Below, piece by piece: positions 42,816 through 51,093 of a DNA stretch of 64,000 nt. The stretch's first letter is position 1; the number at the start of each line of letters is the position of its first letter. Below the pieces are notes generated by a model that saw nothing but the letters and a program-made list of their open reading frames with translations, searched no databases and was not told the origin of the DNA. Source of the stretch: MWCO01 sp964488865 (GTDB lineage: Bacteria > Myxococcota_A > Polyangia > Polyangiales > Polyangiaceae); the NCBI GenBank assembly GCA_964488865.1, contig CAZAWR010000021.1, positions 1 through 64,000 on the forward strand. The letters run 5' to 3'. Made by a program: the position numbers and the translations under genes.

Positions 42816-42960
42816 TGGTGGTACCTCCGCCTCGTCGTGGAAAGACCGGTCCATCCAAAGGTGTTGGGTGGCCGACGTCAAGCACCAAGAGCCAGGAGCG
42901 GGCCCTTCTCGCTCCGCCCCGGATCGTGTACCTTGCGGACCTTGGGAGGAACACGTTTCG

Positions 42961-43593
42961 ATGGCATCTGACAAGACCGCTTTTCAGCTTCGTGCATACG
43001 TCTTCATCGACTCGATCCAGCCGCAATTGGCCCAATTCATGGCCAAGACCAACCGGGTGTACGACCCGAAGGAGTACGACGCCGCGTTGTTTCTCGAGAT
43101 CGCGCCTGCGATGGAGATCCACACCAAGATTGACCAGGCGCTCAAGGCCACGCGTGTGCGGCTCGGGTCCCTGGTCACCGAGCGCGTGTTCGGCATGATG
43201 CAGATTCACCACGCGGACCAGGGTGAAGTCCGTGCGGCTGGCGAGGCCGTGCTCGAGGCTTCGGGCCTGCGCGAGACCGACCGAGCCAAGTGCGAGATCC
43301 TGCAGAACAAAGTCATTCGAGCGATCGAGCAGGATCACGCCATCGCGTTCACGGGCATGTCGGCAGGCAACATGGCCCTCCAGGGTGAGTCGGTTCTCAT
43401 CATGGAAGCCCAACCCGCGGCCTACCTTTCCATCGCGTGCAACGAAGCGCTCAAGGCCGCTCGCGTCAAGCTCATCGACATCCGCGTGTTCGGAGCCACC
43501 GGTCGCCTGATCTTGTCCGGCCCCGAGGCGGAGATCGACGTCGCTGCAGAGGCCGCGAGCAAGGCGCTCGAACATGTGAACCTCGATCGCTGA
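42961..43593 (+). CDS. Orphan tandem BMC-domain (microcompartment shell-like) protein
   Basis: 210 aa, ATG 42961 with GGGAGG ~11 bases before. Two BMC-type alpha/beta domains: the first around ~36-108 (ALFLEIAPAMEIHTKIDQALKATRVRLG, quoted in part; RVFGMMQIHHADQGEVRAAGEAVLEA), the second ~138-207 (SVLIMEAQPAAYLSIACNEALKAARVKLID in parts; FGATGRLILSGPEAEIDVAAEAASKAL). Tandem BMC domains form pseudohexameric trimers (BMC-T) in shells. No other shell gene, encapsulated enzyme or pentameric BMC-P is within the window, so it is either a satellite shell gene or has another role. Confidence 0.8.
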   Translation: MASDKTAFQLRAYVFIDSIQPQLAQFMAKTNRVYDPKEYDAALFLEIAPAMEIHTKIDQALKATRVRLGSLVTERVFGMMQIHHADQGEVRAAGEAVLEASGLRETDRAKCEILQNKVIRAIEQDHAIAFTGMSAGNMALQGESVLIMEAQPAAYLSIACNEALKAARVKLIDIRVFGATGRLILSGPEAEIDVAAEAASKALEHVNLDR

Positions 43594-43630
43594 CGCCGCC
43601 CCGCCACAGGGTCACACGTTCGACGCGCTA

Positions 43631-43656
43631 CCGATCGCCAAACTGCCGTCGATCGG
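43631..43656 (+). promoter_or_regulatory. Inverted repeat just before the FG-GAP/CARDB gene
   Basis: CCGATCG and CGATCGG are perfect 7-bp arms with a 12-base spacer, 38 bases after the BMC stop and 15 bases before the next ATG, which lacks a clear Shine-Dalgarno. Terminator or translational control hairpin. Confidence 0.35.
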
Positions 43657-43670
43657 CTACATTGCGGATC

Positions 43671-46600
43671 ATGGAACGGGTCTCTCTTCTTGCGTTGATC
43701 CTGGGCCTTTCACTCACAACCGGCTGCAGTTGCGGAGGGGAATCGGACGTCGTCGTCGACCCGGCCGATGGCGGCGCAGGGTCGGGCGGAACCGGCGGTT
43801 CCGGAGGCGACGGCGGACCGAACGATGGCAGCGGCGGGGACGTGTTCGTCCCCACAGGGGGGACCGGGGGCACGGGTGGAGGCGACGCGGACGCATGCGC
43901 TGGGTACCCCTGCCCCAACGACCAGCACTGTGAGGTGGAAGGCGGGAACCCAACCTGTGTCCCCAACGATTGCGCCACCTTGGTCTGTGAGGCCACGGAG
44001 GTATGTGTCGAGACAGCCACGGGCGCCTACTGCGCGGACAACGCATGTACGGATGACGTCGAGTGCGCACCGGAGCAGTACTGCGACGGGACGAAGTGCG
44101 TGGCCGACATCTGCACCCCGGGCGAGCGACATTGCGAAGGGCCGGACGTGGTGGAGTGCTTGCCGAGCGGCGGCGCGGAAGCTATCCGGCACGCGTGTGA
44201 AAGCGGGTCTCCTTACTACCAGAGTGTGTGCGACGACCCGGGCGGCGTGGCCGTCTGCCCTTGTGAGGATGACTGGGACTGCCCGATGCACACGACCTGT
44301 GAGGCGGGTGTCTGCGCGGGAACCGGGGTCAAGCCGACGTGCTCGCTGCCTCCGGAGCCCTTTGAAAACGTGCTCCCGGTCAACGAGATCACGTGGGGAG
44401 GGACCCAGGCGACCCCCGTGGCGACCGGCAGTCCGTTCCCGCAATCCGTGCAAGTCGTGCACGTTCCCGTGGTGGCAAACCTCGACGACGACAACGGGGA
44501 CGGCCTGATTGACGAGCGGGACTTTCCGGAGATCATCTTCACGTCGTTCTGCAACAGCGAGTACACATCCAATGGGACGCTCCGGGCCATTCACGGCGGT
44601 GGCGCGGACAAGGGGCAGGACTACTTCGCAAGCTGCGGAAGCACGGTCTGGAACAAGGGCGACCCCGTCGGCTCCGTCACGTGCACGTGTGCGAGCGCGG
44701 ACATCGACTCGACGGCAAGCCTTGCGGTGGGGGATCTGGATTACGACGGCGTGCCTGAGATCATCGCGATCCTCGAGGGCAGTGGAAGCAACGGACCGGT
44801 GCGCATCTACGACAACCGGGGTCACATCATCGCCGAGAGCCCGAACTTCGCGAATGACGGGGCCAACCCCGCGCCAACGATCGCGAACATCGACAATCAA
44901 GGGCTCGTCGAGATTGTCGTGGGCAGGACCGTGTGGACCTTGCAGCACGACACGAACGGAGATCTGGCGTTCGCTAACCAGTTCGTGGGCAATCTGAACA
45001 CGGGGGCGAACGGCCAGGGTCCCGTGTCCTGCATCGCGAACGTCGCAGGTGACAGCGGCCAGGAGATCATTGCGGGTTCGACCGCCTATCGTCTGCCCAA
45101 GGGGCCAGTCGGACTCGTGCTGCAGAGCGAGTGCACGGGAGCCGAGACGGATGCGGACGAGATCGCGTGGTGCAACGGACAGTTGGTCACGGTCTGGGAC
45201 GCGCAAGCGGTCAACGGTGCGACAGCCTTGCCGAACACCTACAAGGACGGGTTCTGTGCCGTGGCGGACGTTCTCGGAACCGACCCGTCGTTGCCGCCTG
45301 GTCCCTCGAACCCGCTCGACGGCACGCCGGAAGTGATCACGATCCGGTCGGGGCACCTTCACGTGTTCGATGGGCAGACGGGGACGATGCACGTCTCGCT
45401 CGACCTGCAGGCGGGGGGAGGAGGCGGCACACCCAACGTGGACGACTTCGATGGCGATGGGTTTCCGGAGGTGGGAACCGCCTTCGGCGCTGCCTATGTG
45501 GTCGTGGACTTCCAGGCTACGGCAACGGAGTGTCCCGCGTGGCCCGGCGTGAACGACACCAACACCAACCTTCCGCGCACGCCGCCGAACGCCCCGTGCA
45601 TGCAGGATGCGGACTGCGGCGAGATCGCGAAGTTCGCTTGCAACGAGTCCACGGGCCGGTGCGTGTGCCTGCACAACGGATGGCGACGCCAGACGGAGGA
45701 TGACTCGAGCCGCGTCACCGGGTCGAGCGTCTTCGACTTCAACGGCGATGGGGCTGCGGAGGTCATCTACAACGACGAGTGCCGCTTCCGGATCTACGAC
45801 GGGCTGACAGGCCACGTGTACTTCAACGAGCCATCGGAGAGCCGCACGCGGGTCGAGTACCCGATTGTCGCGGACGTGGACAACGACGGCAACGCGGAGA
45901 TCGTGTTCTCGACGTCGACCGAGTCGGGCTTCTGCTCTCAGGGGAGCAACCCGGCCATCAAGGCCCAGTACAACGCGGGGATCGAGGTATGGGGCGACGC
46001 GAGCGACACGTGGGTCTCGGCACGCCGGATCTGGAACCAACACGCGTACCACGTCACCAACGTGACGGAGGGCGGGATGGTGCCGGTCTTCGAGCCGGAG
46101 AGTTGGAACGAGTACAACGGTAGAATCTACAACACGTACCGGTCCAACCCGCGGTCGTTCGGGGTGGCTCCGGACCTGACGGTGCAGGCGGTTCAGGTGT
46201 CCTCTCCCGACGCGGTTTGTGGAGAGCTATCCGACCAGATCGACATTGCCGTTCGCATTGCCAACATCGGCGACTTGCGCGTGGGGCCGGGAACGGTCGT
46301 TGGGTTCTACGGAGACTGGACCGGTGTCCCCCTTACGGGTCCGCTGCACGACTTCGGGGGGAACCCGCTGACGTACGTGATTCAGACGAGCCTCGAACCG
46401 GGCAACTCGATCATCTTCTCCGTCAACTACAACGCTGCCCACGATCCCCCCGGGGTGCTTCCCGATGTCGTTCGCGTGGTCGTCGACGACGCCGTCCAGT
46501 CCCGCGAGTGCAACGAGACCAACAACGAGATGCAAGCCGACGTGGACGCGGGCCAGCCCTTGCCCGATCTGACGATCGAGCTTGGCGCGATCAACCCCGC

Positions 46601-46910
46601 CACGTGCATGCAGCCTCAGGTGCCCACGACCGTGAGGAACATCGGGTCGGCACCGGCGAGCAACTACGTGGTTCGCTACTACGCAGGGGATCCCCAGGCG
46701 GGTGGCAACGTCTTGCACGAGGTTGTGCGGCCGGGGCCGCTCGCGCCTCTCGGTGAGGACACGTTCGCGGAGGCCATTGCGAGCTTCCCTCAGAACCTCC
46801 AGATCTTGATCTACGGCGTGGTGGACCCGGACAACGTGATCGAGGAGTGCAACGACGCCAACAACAAGGATGACGCGAACAACAAGGTCATCTGCGGCGG
46901 CGTACACTGA
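43671..46910 (+). CDS. Large FG-GAP/CARDB lipoprotein
   Basis: 1079 aa; lipobox LTTGC at about 19, Gly/Ser linker. Cys-rich EGF-like segments at ~80-210 (CPNDQHCEVEGGNPTC and DDVECAPEQYCDGTKC), then long FG-GAP-type repeats (LDDDNGDGLIDERDFPEI, VGDLDYDGVPEIIAIL, VDDFDGDGFPEVGTAF, VADVDNDGNAEIVFS). A RRIWNQHAYHVTNV motif is shared with the gene at 37542. The last ~250 residues are two CARDB/Ig-like beta-sandwiches (DLTVQAVQVSS, IRIANIGDLRVGPGTVVGFY; DLTIELGAINP, VRNIGSAPASNYVVRYY). Surface lipoprotein, possibly adhesive. Confidence 0.8.
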   Translation: MERVSLLALILGLSLTTGCSCGGESDVVVDPADGGAGSGGTGGSGGDGGPNDGSGGDVFVPTGGTGGTGGGDADACAGYPCPNDQHCEVEGGNPTCVPNDCATLVCEATEVCVETATGAYCADNACTDDVECAPEQYCDGTKCVADICTPGERHCEGPDVVECLPSGGAEAIRHACESGSPYYQSVCDDPGGVAVCPCEDDWDCPMHTTCEAGVCAGTGVKPTCSLPPEPFENVLPVNEITWGGTQATPVATGSPFPQSVQVVHVPVVANLDDDNGDGLIDERDFPEIIFTSFCNSEYTSNGTLRAIHGGGADKGQDYFASCGSTVWNKGDPVGSVTCTCASADIDSTASLAVGDLDYDGVPEIIAILEGSGSNGPVRIYDNRGHIIAESPNFANDGANPAPTIANIDNQGLVEIVVGRTVWTLQHDTNGDLAFANQFVGNLNTGANGQGPVSCIANVAGDSGQEIIAGSTAYRLPKGPVGLVLQSECTGAETDADEIAWCNGQLVTVWDAQAVNGATALPNTYKDGFCAVADVLGTDPSLPPGPSNPLDGTPEVITIRSGHLHVFDGQTGTMHVSLDLQAGGGGGTPNVDDFDGDGFPEVGTAFGAAYVVVDFQATATECPAWPGVNDTNTNLPRTPPNAPCMQDADCGEIAKFACNESTGRCVCLHNGWRRQTEDDSSRVTGSSVFDFNGDGAAEVIYNDECRFRIYDGLTGHVYFNEPSESRTRVEYPIVADVDNDGNAEIVFSTSTESGFCSQGSNPAIKAQYNAGIEVWGDASDTWVSARRIWNQHAYHVTNVTEGGMVPVFEPESWNEYNGRIYNTYRSNPRSFGVAPDLTVQAVQVSSPDAVCGELSDQIDIAVRIANIGDLRVGPGTVVGFYGDWTGVPLTGPLHDFGGNPLTYVIQTSLEPGNSIIFSVNYNAAHDPPGVLPDVVRVVVDDAVQSRECNETNNEMQADVDAGQPLPDLTIELGAINPATCMQPQVPTTVRNIGSAPASNYVVRYYAGDPQAGGNVLHEVVRPGPLAPLGEDTFAEAIASFPQNLQILIYGVVDPDNVIEECNDANNKDDANNKVICGGVH

Positions 46911-47196
46911 ACCGTCCCGGGCACACGCGAGCGTTTTCACCGACTCCCTCACAGTTCTTGCCGTGATTTCGGCGCAGTTTCGACGAGCCCTCGGCGACTG
47001 TCGGTCGGTGAACGATCGGGAGCCTTGACGCCTCGCGTGGCGCCGCCGCGGATCACAACATTCGCTTGACGACCCGACCCCCACCCATGGCACCATGCTT
47101 GCACAAGGGGCGTCGTTCGTGATCGGCATTGGTTTGTCCGGCCGTATCGCGGACGAGTAACGTTGGATTCTTGTGAGGTAGGAAAGGGAGCGTGCA
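46911..47196. other. 286-bp region upstream of the decahaem gene
   Basis: No gene seen. CTTGACG near 47065 could be a -35 for the downstream decahaem gene, but no convincing -10 lies at the right distance. Confidence 0.4.
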
Positions 47197-49545
47197 ATGG
47201 GTCGCTTCAAGCTAGGGAGCTTGCTCAGTTGGTCGCCGCTGCTGCTGGTGCTAGTCGCCTGCGGCGGGTCGGATGGTGAGGATGGCGCACGAGGAGCCGA
47301 AGGGCCGGCGGGAGACCCGGGCCAGTCGGGCGCCACGGGCCCAGCAGGTCCCTCGGGCCCTGCGGGTGACCCGGGCAATCCTGGCCAACAGGGTAATCCT
47401 GGGCCCGAGGGTGACGCAGGGTTGCCCGGTGACCCCGGGGATCCTGGGGAAGCGGGACCGCCCGGACCTTCCGCTCTTGAGCTCGTAAACGTGCAGGTCG
47501 AGATCCCGACGGCCTTGTCCCTCGAAATCACAGAGGTCGTCCTCGGGGCCGCGAGCACCGTCTCGTTCAAGGTCACCGACGGCATCGGGCGTGGGGCCAT
47601 CGGCCTGCGCGCCGGCTCGACGGGGAACGTCCGCTTCACGCTGGCCAAGCTCGTGGAAGGCGCGAGCGGCGACGCTGACGCGTGGCACGGCTACATCAAC
47701 CGGGCCGCCACCTCCGGTGCCAACACTGCCAAGCAGGCAACCTACGAGCGCGAGGGAACCCTCGTAGACAACGGGGACGGGACGTACCTCTACACGTTCG
47801 CGACCGACATCACGACCGTGACCAACCCGGTCACGAACGCCGTCATCGGCTACGACGAAACCCTCTCCCACCGCTTCGGCATGCAGATCTCCGGCGGCGG
47901 CCTCCCCGCCGTCAACGGAACGAAGGATTTCGTGCCCGATGGCAGCGCGATCGAGGCCACACGCAACGTCGCCATGACCGCCTCGTGCAACGAGTGCCAC
48001 GGTGACCTTCGGATGCACGGCTCACGCTACGAAGTGAAGTACTGCGTGACCTGCCACAACGACGCCGACAAGGACGCCGTGACGATGAACAGCATCGGCA
48101 TGACGGAGATGGTTCACAAGCTCCACATGGGCATGAACCTTCCGAGCGTGGTCGCCGGCGGTGAGTACAAGATCGGCGACACCGACTACTCCCACGTGGG
48201 CATGCCCATGGGCATGTACAACTGCTCCAAGTGTCACAGCGCCGGGGACGCGGAAACCCCCGACGGTGACAACTGGAACATGAAGCCCACGATCACGGGC
48301 TGCGGATCGTGCCACGACAACGTGAACTTCGCGACGGGTGCGGGACACAGCGCGGGCAACGTGGCGCAGGCGAACAACGCGATGTGCGCCACCTGCCACA
48401 ACGCCGACGCCATCAAGGGCTACCACACCAGCAACTACGCAACCCCGAACAACCCGGACCTTCCCGCCGGGCTGTCCAACATCACCTACGAGGTCACCAC
48501 CGCCTCGGTCAACGGGAGCAACCAGCCGGTCGTGCGGTTCCGGATCCTGCGGGACGCCACGCCCCTGACCCTTACGGCCCTTCCGACCGACCTGACGGGC
48601 GGCCCGAGCTTCTTGCTCGCCTATGCCCTGCCCCAAGAAGGGATCTCAGCACCGGCCGACTACAACAACCTCGGTCGCCCCGCGGCCCAGCCCGCCAGCG
48701 TCAGCATCGCAAACCTCCTCGCCGGAACGGCCGGAAGCCTCACGGCCGAAGCCAACGGCTACTACACGGCCGTCATCTCCTCCGCCAACTTCCCGGTCGG
48801 CGCGACCATGCGTGCGGTCGCCCTCCAAGGCTACTTCACTCAGGTTCTGGCGGGCACCAACTACGGTCGCTACACCCCCTCCGTCCTCGCCTCGGTCACC
48901 GGGGACGCCGTGCGCCGCTCGGTCGTCGAGGACAACAAGTGCCTCGCGTGCCACGAGCAACTCGCTCTCCACGGCGGCAATCGCGTCAACAACATTGCCG
49001 TCTGCGTCACCTGCCACAACCCGAACCTCAGCTCCAGCGGCAAGACGCTCGGCCTGGCCAACGCGGAAGACACCAACAACTTCAAGGACCTCGTCCACGG
49101 CATCCACGCGTCCGCCATGCGCGAGAACCCCTACGTCTTCGTGCGCAACTTCCAGGGCAACGCGCGGCCGTTCGACTGGAGCCACGTCACATACCCGGGC
49201 CAACTCGGCAACTGCCTCACCTGCCACAAGGAAGGCACCTACGAGCTGCCCATCGACTACGACGGACTGCCCACCACCACCATGACCACCGACGGCGTCA
49301 ACGCGGACATGGCCGCTGTCACGGCTGCACGGGCCAGCGTGCCCAACGCGACCGACCACGTGAACACGCCGACCACCTCGTCCTGCTTCTATTGCCACGA
49401 CAGCAAGCCTGCCGTCGCGCACATGGAGCAGAACGGCGGCGCCGTGCACCGCGCCCGCGGAACGGTGAACAACGCCGAATCCTGCGCCGTCTGCCACGGC
49501 GCGGGCCGCAACGCGGACATCGCAGCCGCGCACACCATCCGCTAG
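47197..49545 (+). CDS. OmcA/MtrC-like decahaem lipoprotein with a collagen-like stalk
   Basis: 782 aa; GGGAG 7 bases before ATG 47197. Lipobox LVAC (Cys22). Residues ~26-93 are ~22 Gly-x-y triplets (GAEGPAGDPGQSGATGPAG), a collagen-like stalk. Then beta-domains interleaved with exactly ten CxxCH motifs: five in ~265-405 (CNECH, CVTCH, CSKCH, CGSCH, CATCH) and five in ~585-770 (CLACH, CVTCH, CLTCH, CFYCH, CAVCH). Two pentahaem blocks each after a beta-domain match the OmcA/MtrC outer-membrane cytochrome layout. Expected role: terminal electron transfer at the cell surface. It points toward the minus-strand cytochrome genes and ends convergent with them. Confidence 0.88.
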   Translation: MGRFKLGSLLSWSPLLLVLVACGGSDGEDGARGAEGPAGDPGQSGATGPAGPSGPAGDPGNPGQQGNPGPEGDAGLPGDPGDPGEAGPPGPSALELVNVQVEIPTALSLEITEVVLGAASTVSFKVTDGIGRGAIGLRAGSTGNVRFTLAKLVEGASGDADAWHGYINRAATSGANTAKQATYEREGTLVDNGDGTYLYTFATDITTVTNPVTNAVIGYDETLSHRFGMQISGGGLPAVNGTKDFVPDGSAIEATRNVAMTASCNECHGDLRMHGSRYEVKYCVTCHNDADKDAVTMNSIGMTEMVHKLHMGMNLPSVVAGGEYKIGDTDYSHVGMPMGMYNCSKCHSAGDAETPDGDNWNMKPTITGCGSCHDNVNFATGAGHSAGNVAQANNAMCATCHNADAIKGYHTSNYATPNNPDLPAGLSNITYEVTTASVNGSNQPVVRFRILRDATPLTLTALPTDLTGGPSFLLAYALPQEGISAPADYNNLGRPAAQPASVSIANLLAGTAGSLTAEANGYYTAVISSANFPVGATMRAVALQGYFTQVLAGTNYGRYTPSVLASVTGDAVRRSVVEDNKCLACHEQLALHGGNRVNNIAVCVTCHNPNLSSSGKTLGLANAEDTNNFKDLVHGIHASAMRENPYVFVRNFQGNARPFDWSHVTYPGQLGNCLTCHKEGTYELPIDYDGLPTTTMTTDGVNADMAAVTAARASVPNATDHVNTPTTSSCFYCHDSKPAVAHMEQNGGAVHRARGTVNNAESCAVCHGAGRNADIAAAHTIR

Positions 49546-49645
49546 TTCTTCTCTCCTCTCCCAGCCTTCGGACCTGATCGCCGCCCCCGGCGTTCAGGCA
49601 TCCGTCCATCCTCACCGACCTCGCCGATACGCAAGCCCAGTCTGC

Positions 49646-49662
49646 TCTGCGCAGGGCGCAGA
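49646..49662. terminator. Hairpin between convergent cytochrome genes
   Basis: TCTGCG-CAGGG-CGCAGA is a perfect 6-bp stem, in the 161-bp space where the + and - cytochrome transcripts meet. No T-run. Confidence 0.35.
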
Positions 49663-49706
49663 CCGTTCGGGCAGGGATTCAATAGCGGGGATGCGTCTGA
49701 GATCCG

Positions 49707-51074
49707 TCAGAACTCGACCGTGCCGTTGATGTGCAGGCTCGGGTCGGTCCACGTCGCAGCGGACGGGTTGGCGATGTCGATCGCCGAGATCGTGCTGTTG
49801 TGGCAGTGCTGGCAGCTCGTCGAAGGCGGATGACTGCCCCCAGGCGGAAGCGTGTGACAGGTCGTCCCGCACGCGCCATAGGTCCCGTTCACCACGTTCC
49901 ACACGGGCGTCCGGTTCACGCTGCCGCCGGCCACCGGTCCAGCCAGCGTGGACCCGTGGCAATACGTGTTCGAGCATGCGTTCGTTGCCGTGTCGTACGC
50001 CGGGGAGGCTCCATTCATGGCGCTCGGCCCGTCCCAACCGAAGTCGACAGCGCCGCTGGGGTGCGACGTGGTGGTCGGCATCGCGTGGCAGTCCGTACAC
50101 TGTCCGGTGCGTCGCCAACTGCTGCTGGCGAGGTGAATCGCGTGCGCGCCGACCGCGGGCTGCGACGTCTCCGTCTCGCCGCCGGTGCCCTTCGGGGGGG
50201 ACACGCGCCCGGTCGCAGGATCACCGTGACAGATCGTGCAACCGCTCCCTTCCACCTCGACGCTTCCGTTGATGTGCAAGGTCGGGTCCTCCCAGGTGAC
50301 GGCGAACGGGGTTCCAGGCGTCACGGACTTGATCACTCCGGCGTGGCAACCCGAGCAGTCCGTTCCAGGGATGTGGGAACCTCCTGGCGGCAGGGTGTGA
50401 CACGACGTACCGCAGCTGACTTCGGACCCGTCCACGATCGTCCACGTGGGGGTACGATTGGCGACGGCGCCCACCGCATCTCGTCCGAGGGTAGCGCCGT
50501 GGCAGTAGGTGCTCGAGCAGGTGTTCGTGGTCGGGTCGTAGGTTCCGGTCTGCGCCAAGGCGCCCCAACTGATGTCGTTGATGCCGTTCATGTGCGACGG
50601 CACCGACGGGTCCCAGCCTGCTTCCGTGGGCACGACATGGCACTCGCTGCAGCTCACCGGACGGGCCGACCCGCTGGCTTCGAGGTGCGCCTGATGCGCG
50701 CCGACGCTGGGGAGCGTCGTGTCGTCGTTGCGGTCCAGGTCGAGCGGCGGGGCGGGATTGGTTGGGCTGCCATGGCACGTGTTGCACGTGAGAGGCCCAG
50801 ACCCGGCACTGCCGGCATCCCCCCCCGTGCCGCCGGTGCCGCCGGTGCCGCCGGTGCCGCCGGTGCTGGTCCCCCCTGTTCCACCGGTGCTGGTTCCCCC
50901 GCTGCCCCCATCGCCCGCGGCGCCACCCGCTGCGGTTCCACCGGTTCCAGACGTGCCACCCGTTCCGGCATCGGTCGGCGTTGCCTCGTCTGACCCACAG
51001 CCTGCCAGCACGACGACCATGGCTGCTCCCAGCCATGCCCCATCGAGGTACCACGTGCGAGTGCGTTGACGCAT
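49707..51074 (-). CDS. Lipoprotein with ten CX2CH/CX3CH/CX4CH haem motifs
   Basis: 455 aa from ATG 51074. Lipobox VLAGC, then a GGTGGT-rich linker to ~95. The remainder has ten cysteine-CH motifs: CNTCH, CSECH, CSSTYCH, CGTSCH, CSGCH, then CTICH, CTDCH, CSNTYCH, CGTTCH, CQHCH. The second five repeat the first in order. The CX4CH motif is followed by GA/GS-TL, and CX3CH by TLPPGGSH, the pattern described for Geobacter-type CxxxxCH/CxxCH cytochromes. Expected on the outer membrane as an extracellular cytochrome. It is the last gene of the minus-strand cytochrome run, 19 bases after the CbcL-like gene. Confidence 0.82.
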   Translation of the reverse strand: MRQRTRTWYLDGAWLGAAMVVVLAGCGSDEATPTDAGTGGTSGTGGTAAGGAAGDGGSGGTSTGGTGGTSTGGTGGTGGTGGTGGDAGSAGSGPLTCNTCHGSPTNPAPPLDLDRNDDTTLPSVGAHQAHLEASGSARPVSCSECHVVPTEAGWDPSVPSHMNGINDISWGALAQTGTYDPTTNTCSSTYCHGATLGRDAVGAVANRTPTWTIVDGSEVSCGTSCHTLPPGGSHIPGTDCSGCHAGVIKSVTPGTPFAVTWEDPTLHINGSVEVEGSGCTICHGDPATGRVSPPKGTGGETETSQPAVGAHAIHLASSSWRRTGQCTDCHAMPTTTSHPSGAVDFGWDGPSAMNGASPAYDTATNACSNTYCHGSTLAGPVAGGSVNRTPVWNVVNGTYGACGTTCHTLPPGGSHPPSTSCQHCHNSTISAIDIANPSAATWTDPSLHINGTVEF

Positions 51075-51093
51075 GTTGCTACCTTTCTCGTGC

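Noticed and set aside
48309..49577. Long plus-strand frame inside the decahaem cytochrome gene
   Set aside because: It is a +1 shadow without CxxCH motifs and is rich in Arg/Pro/His.
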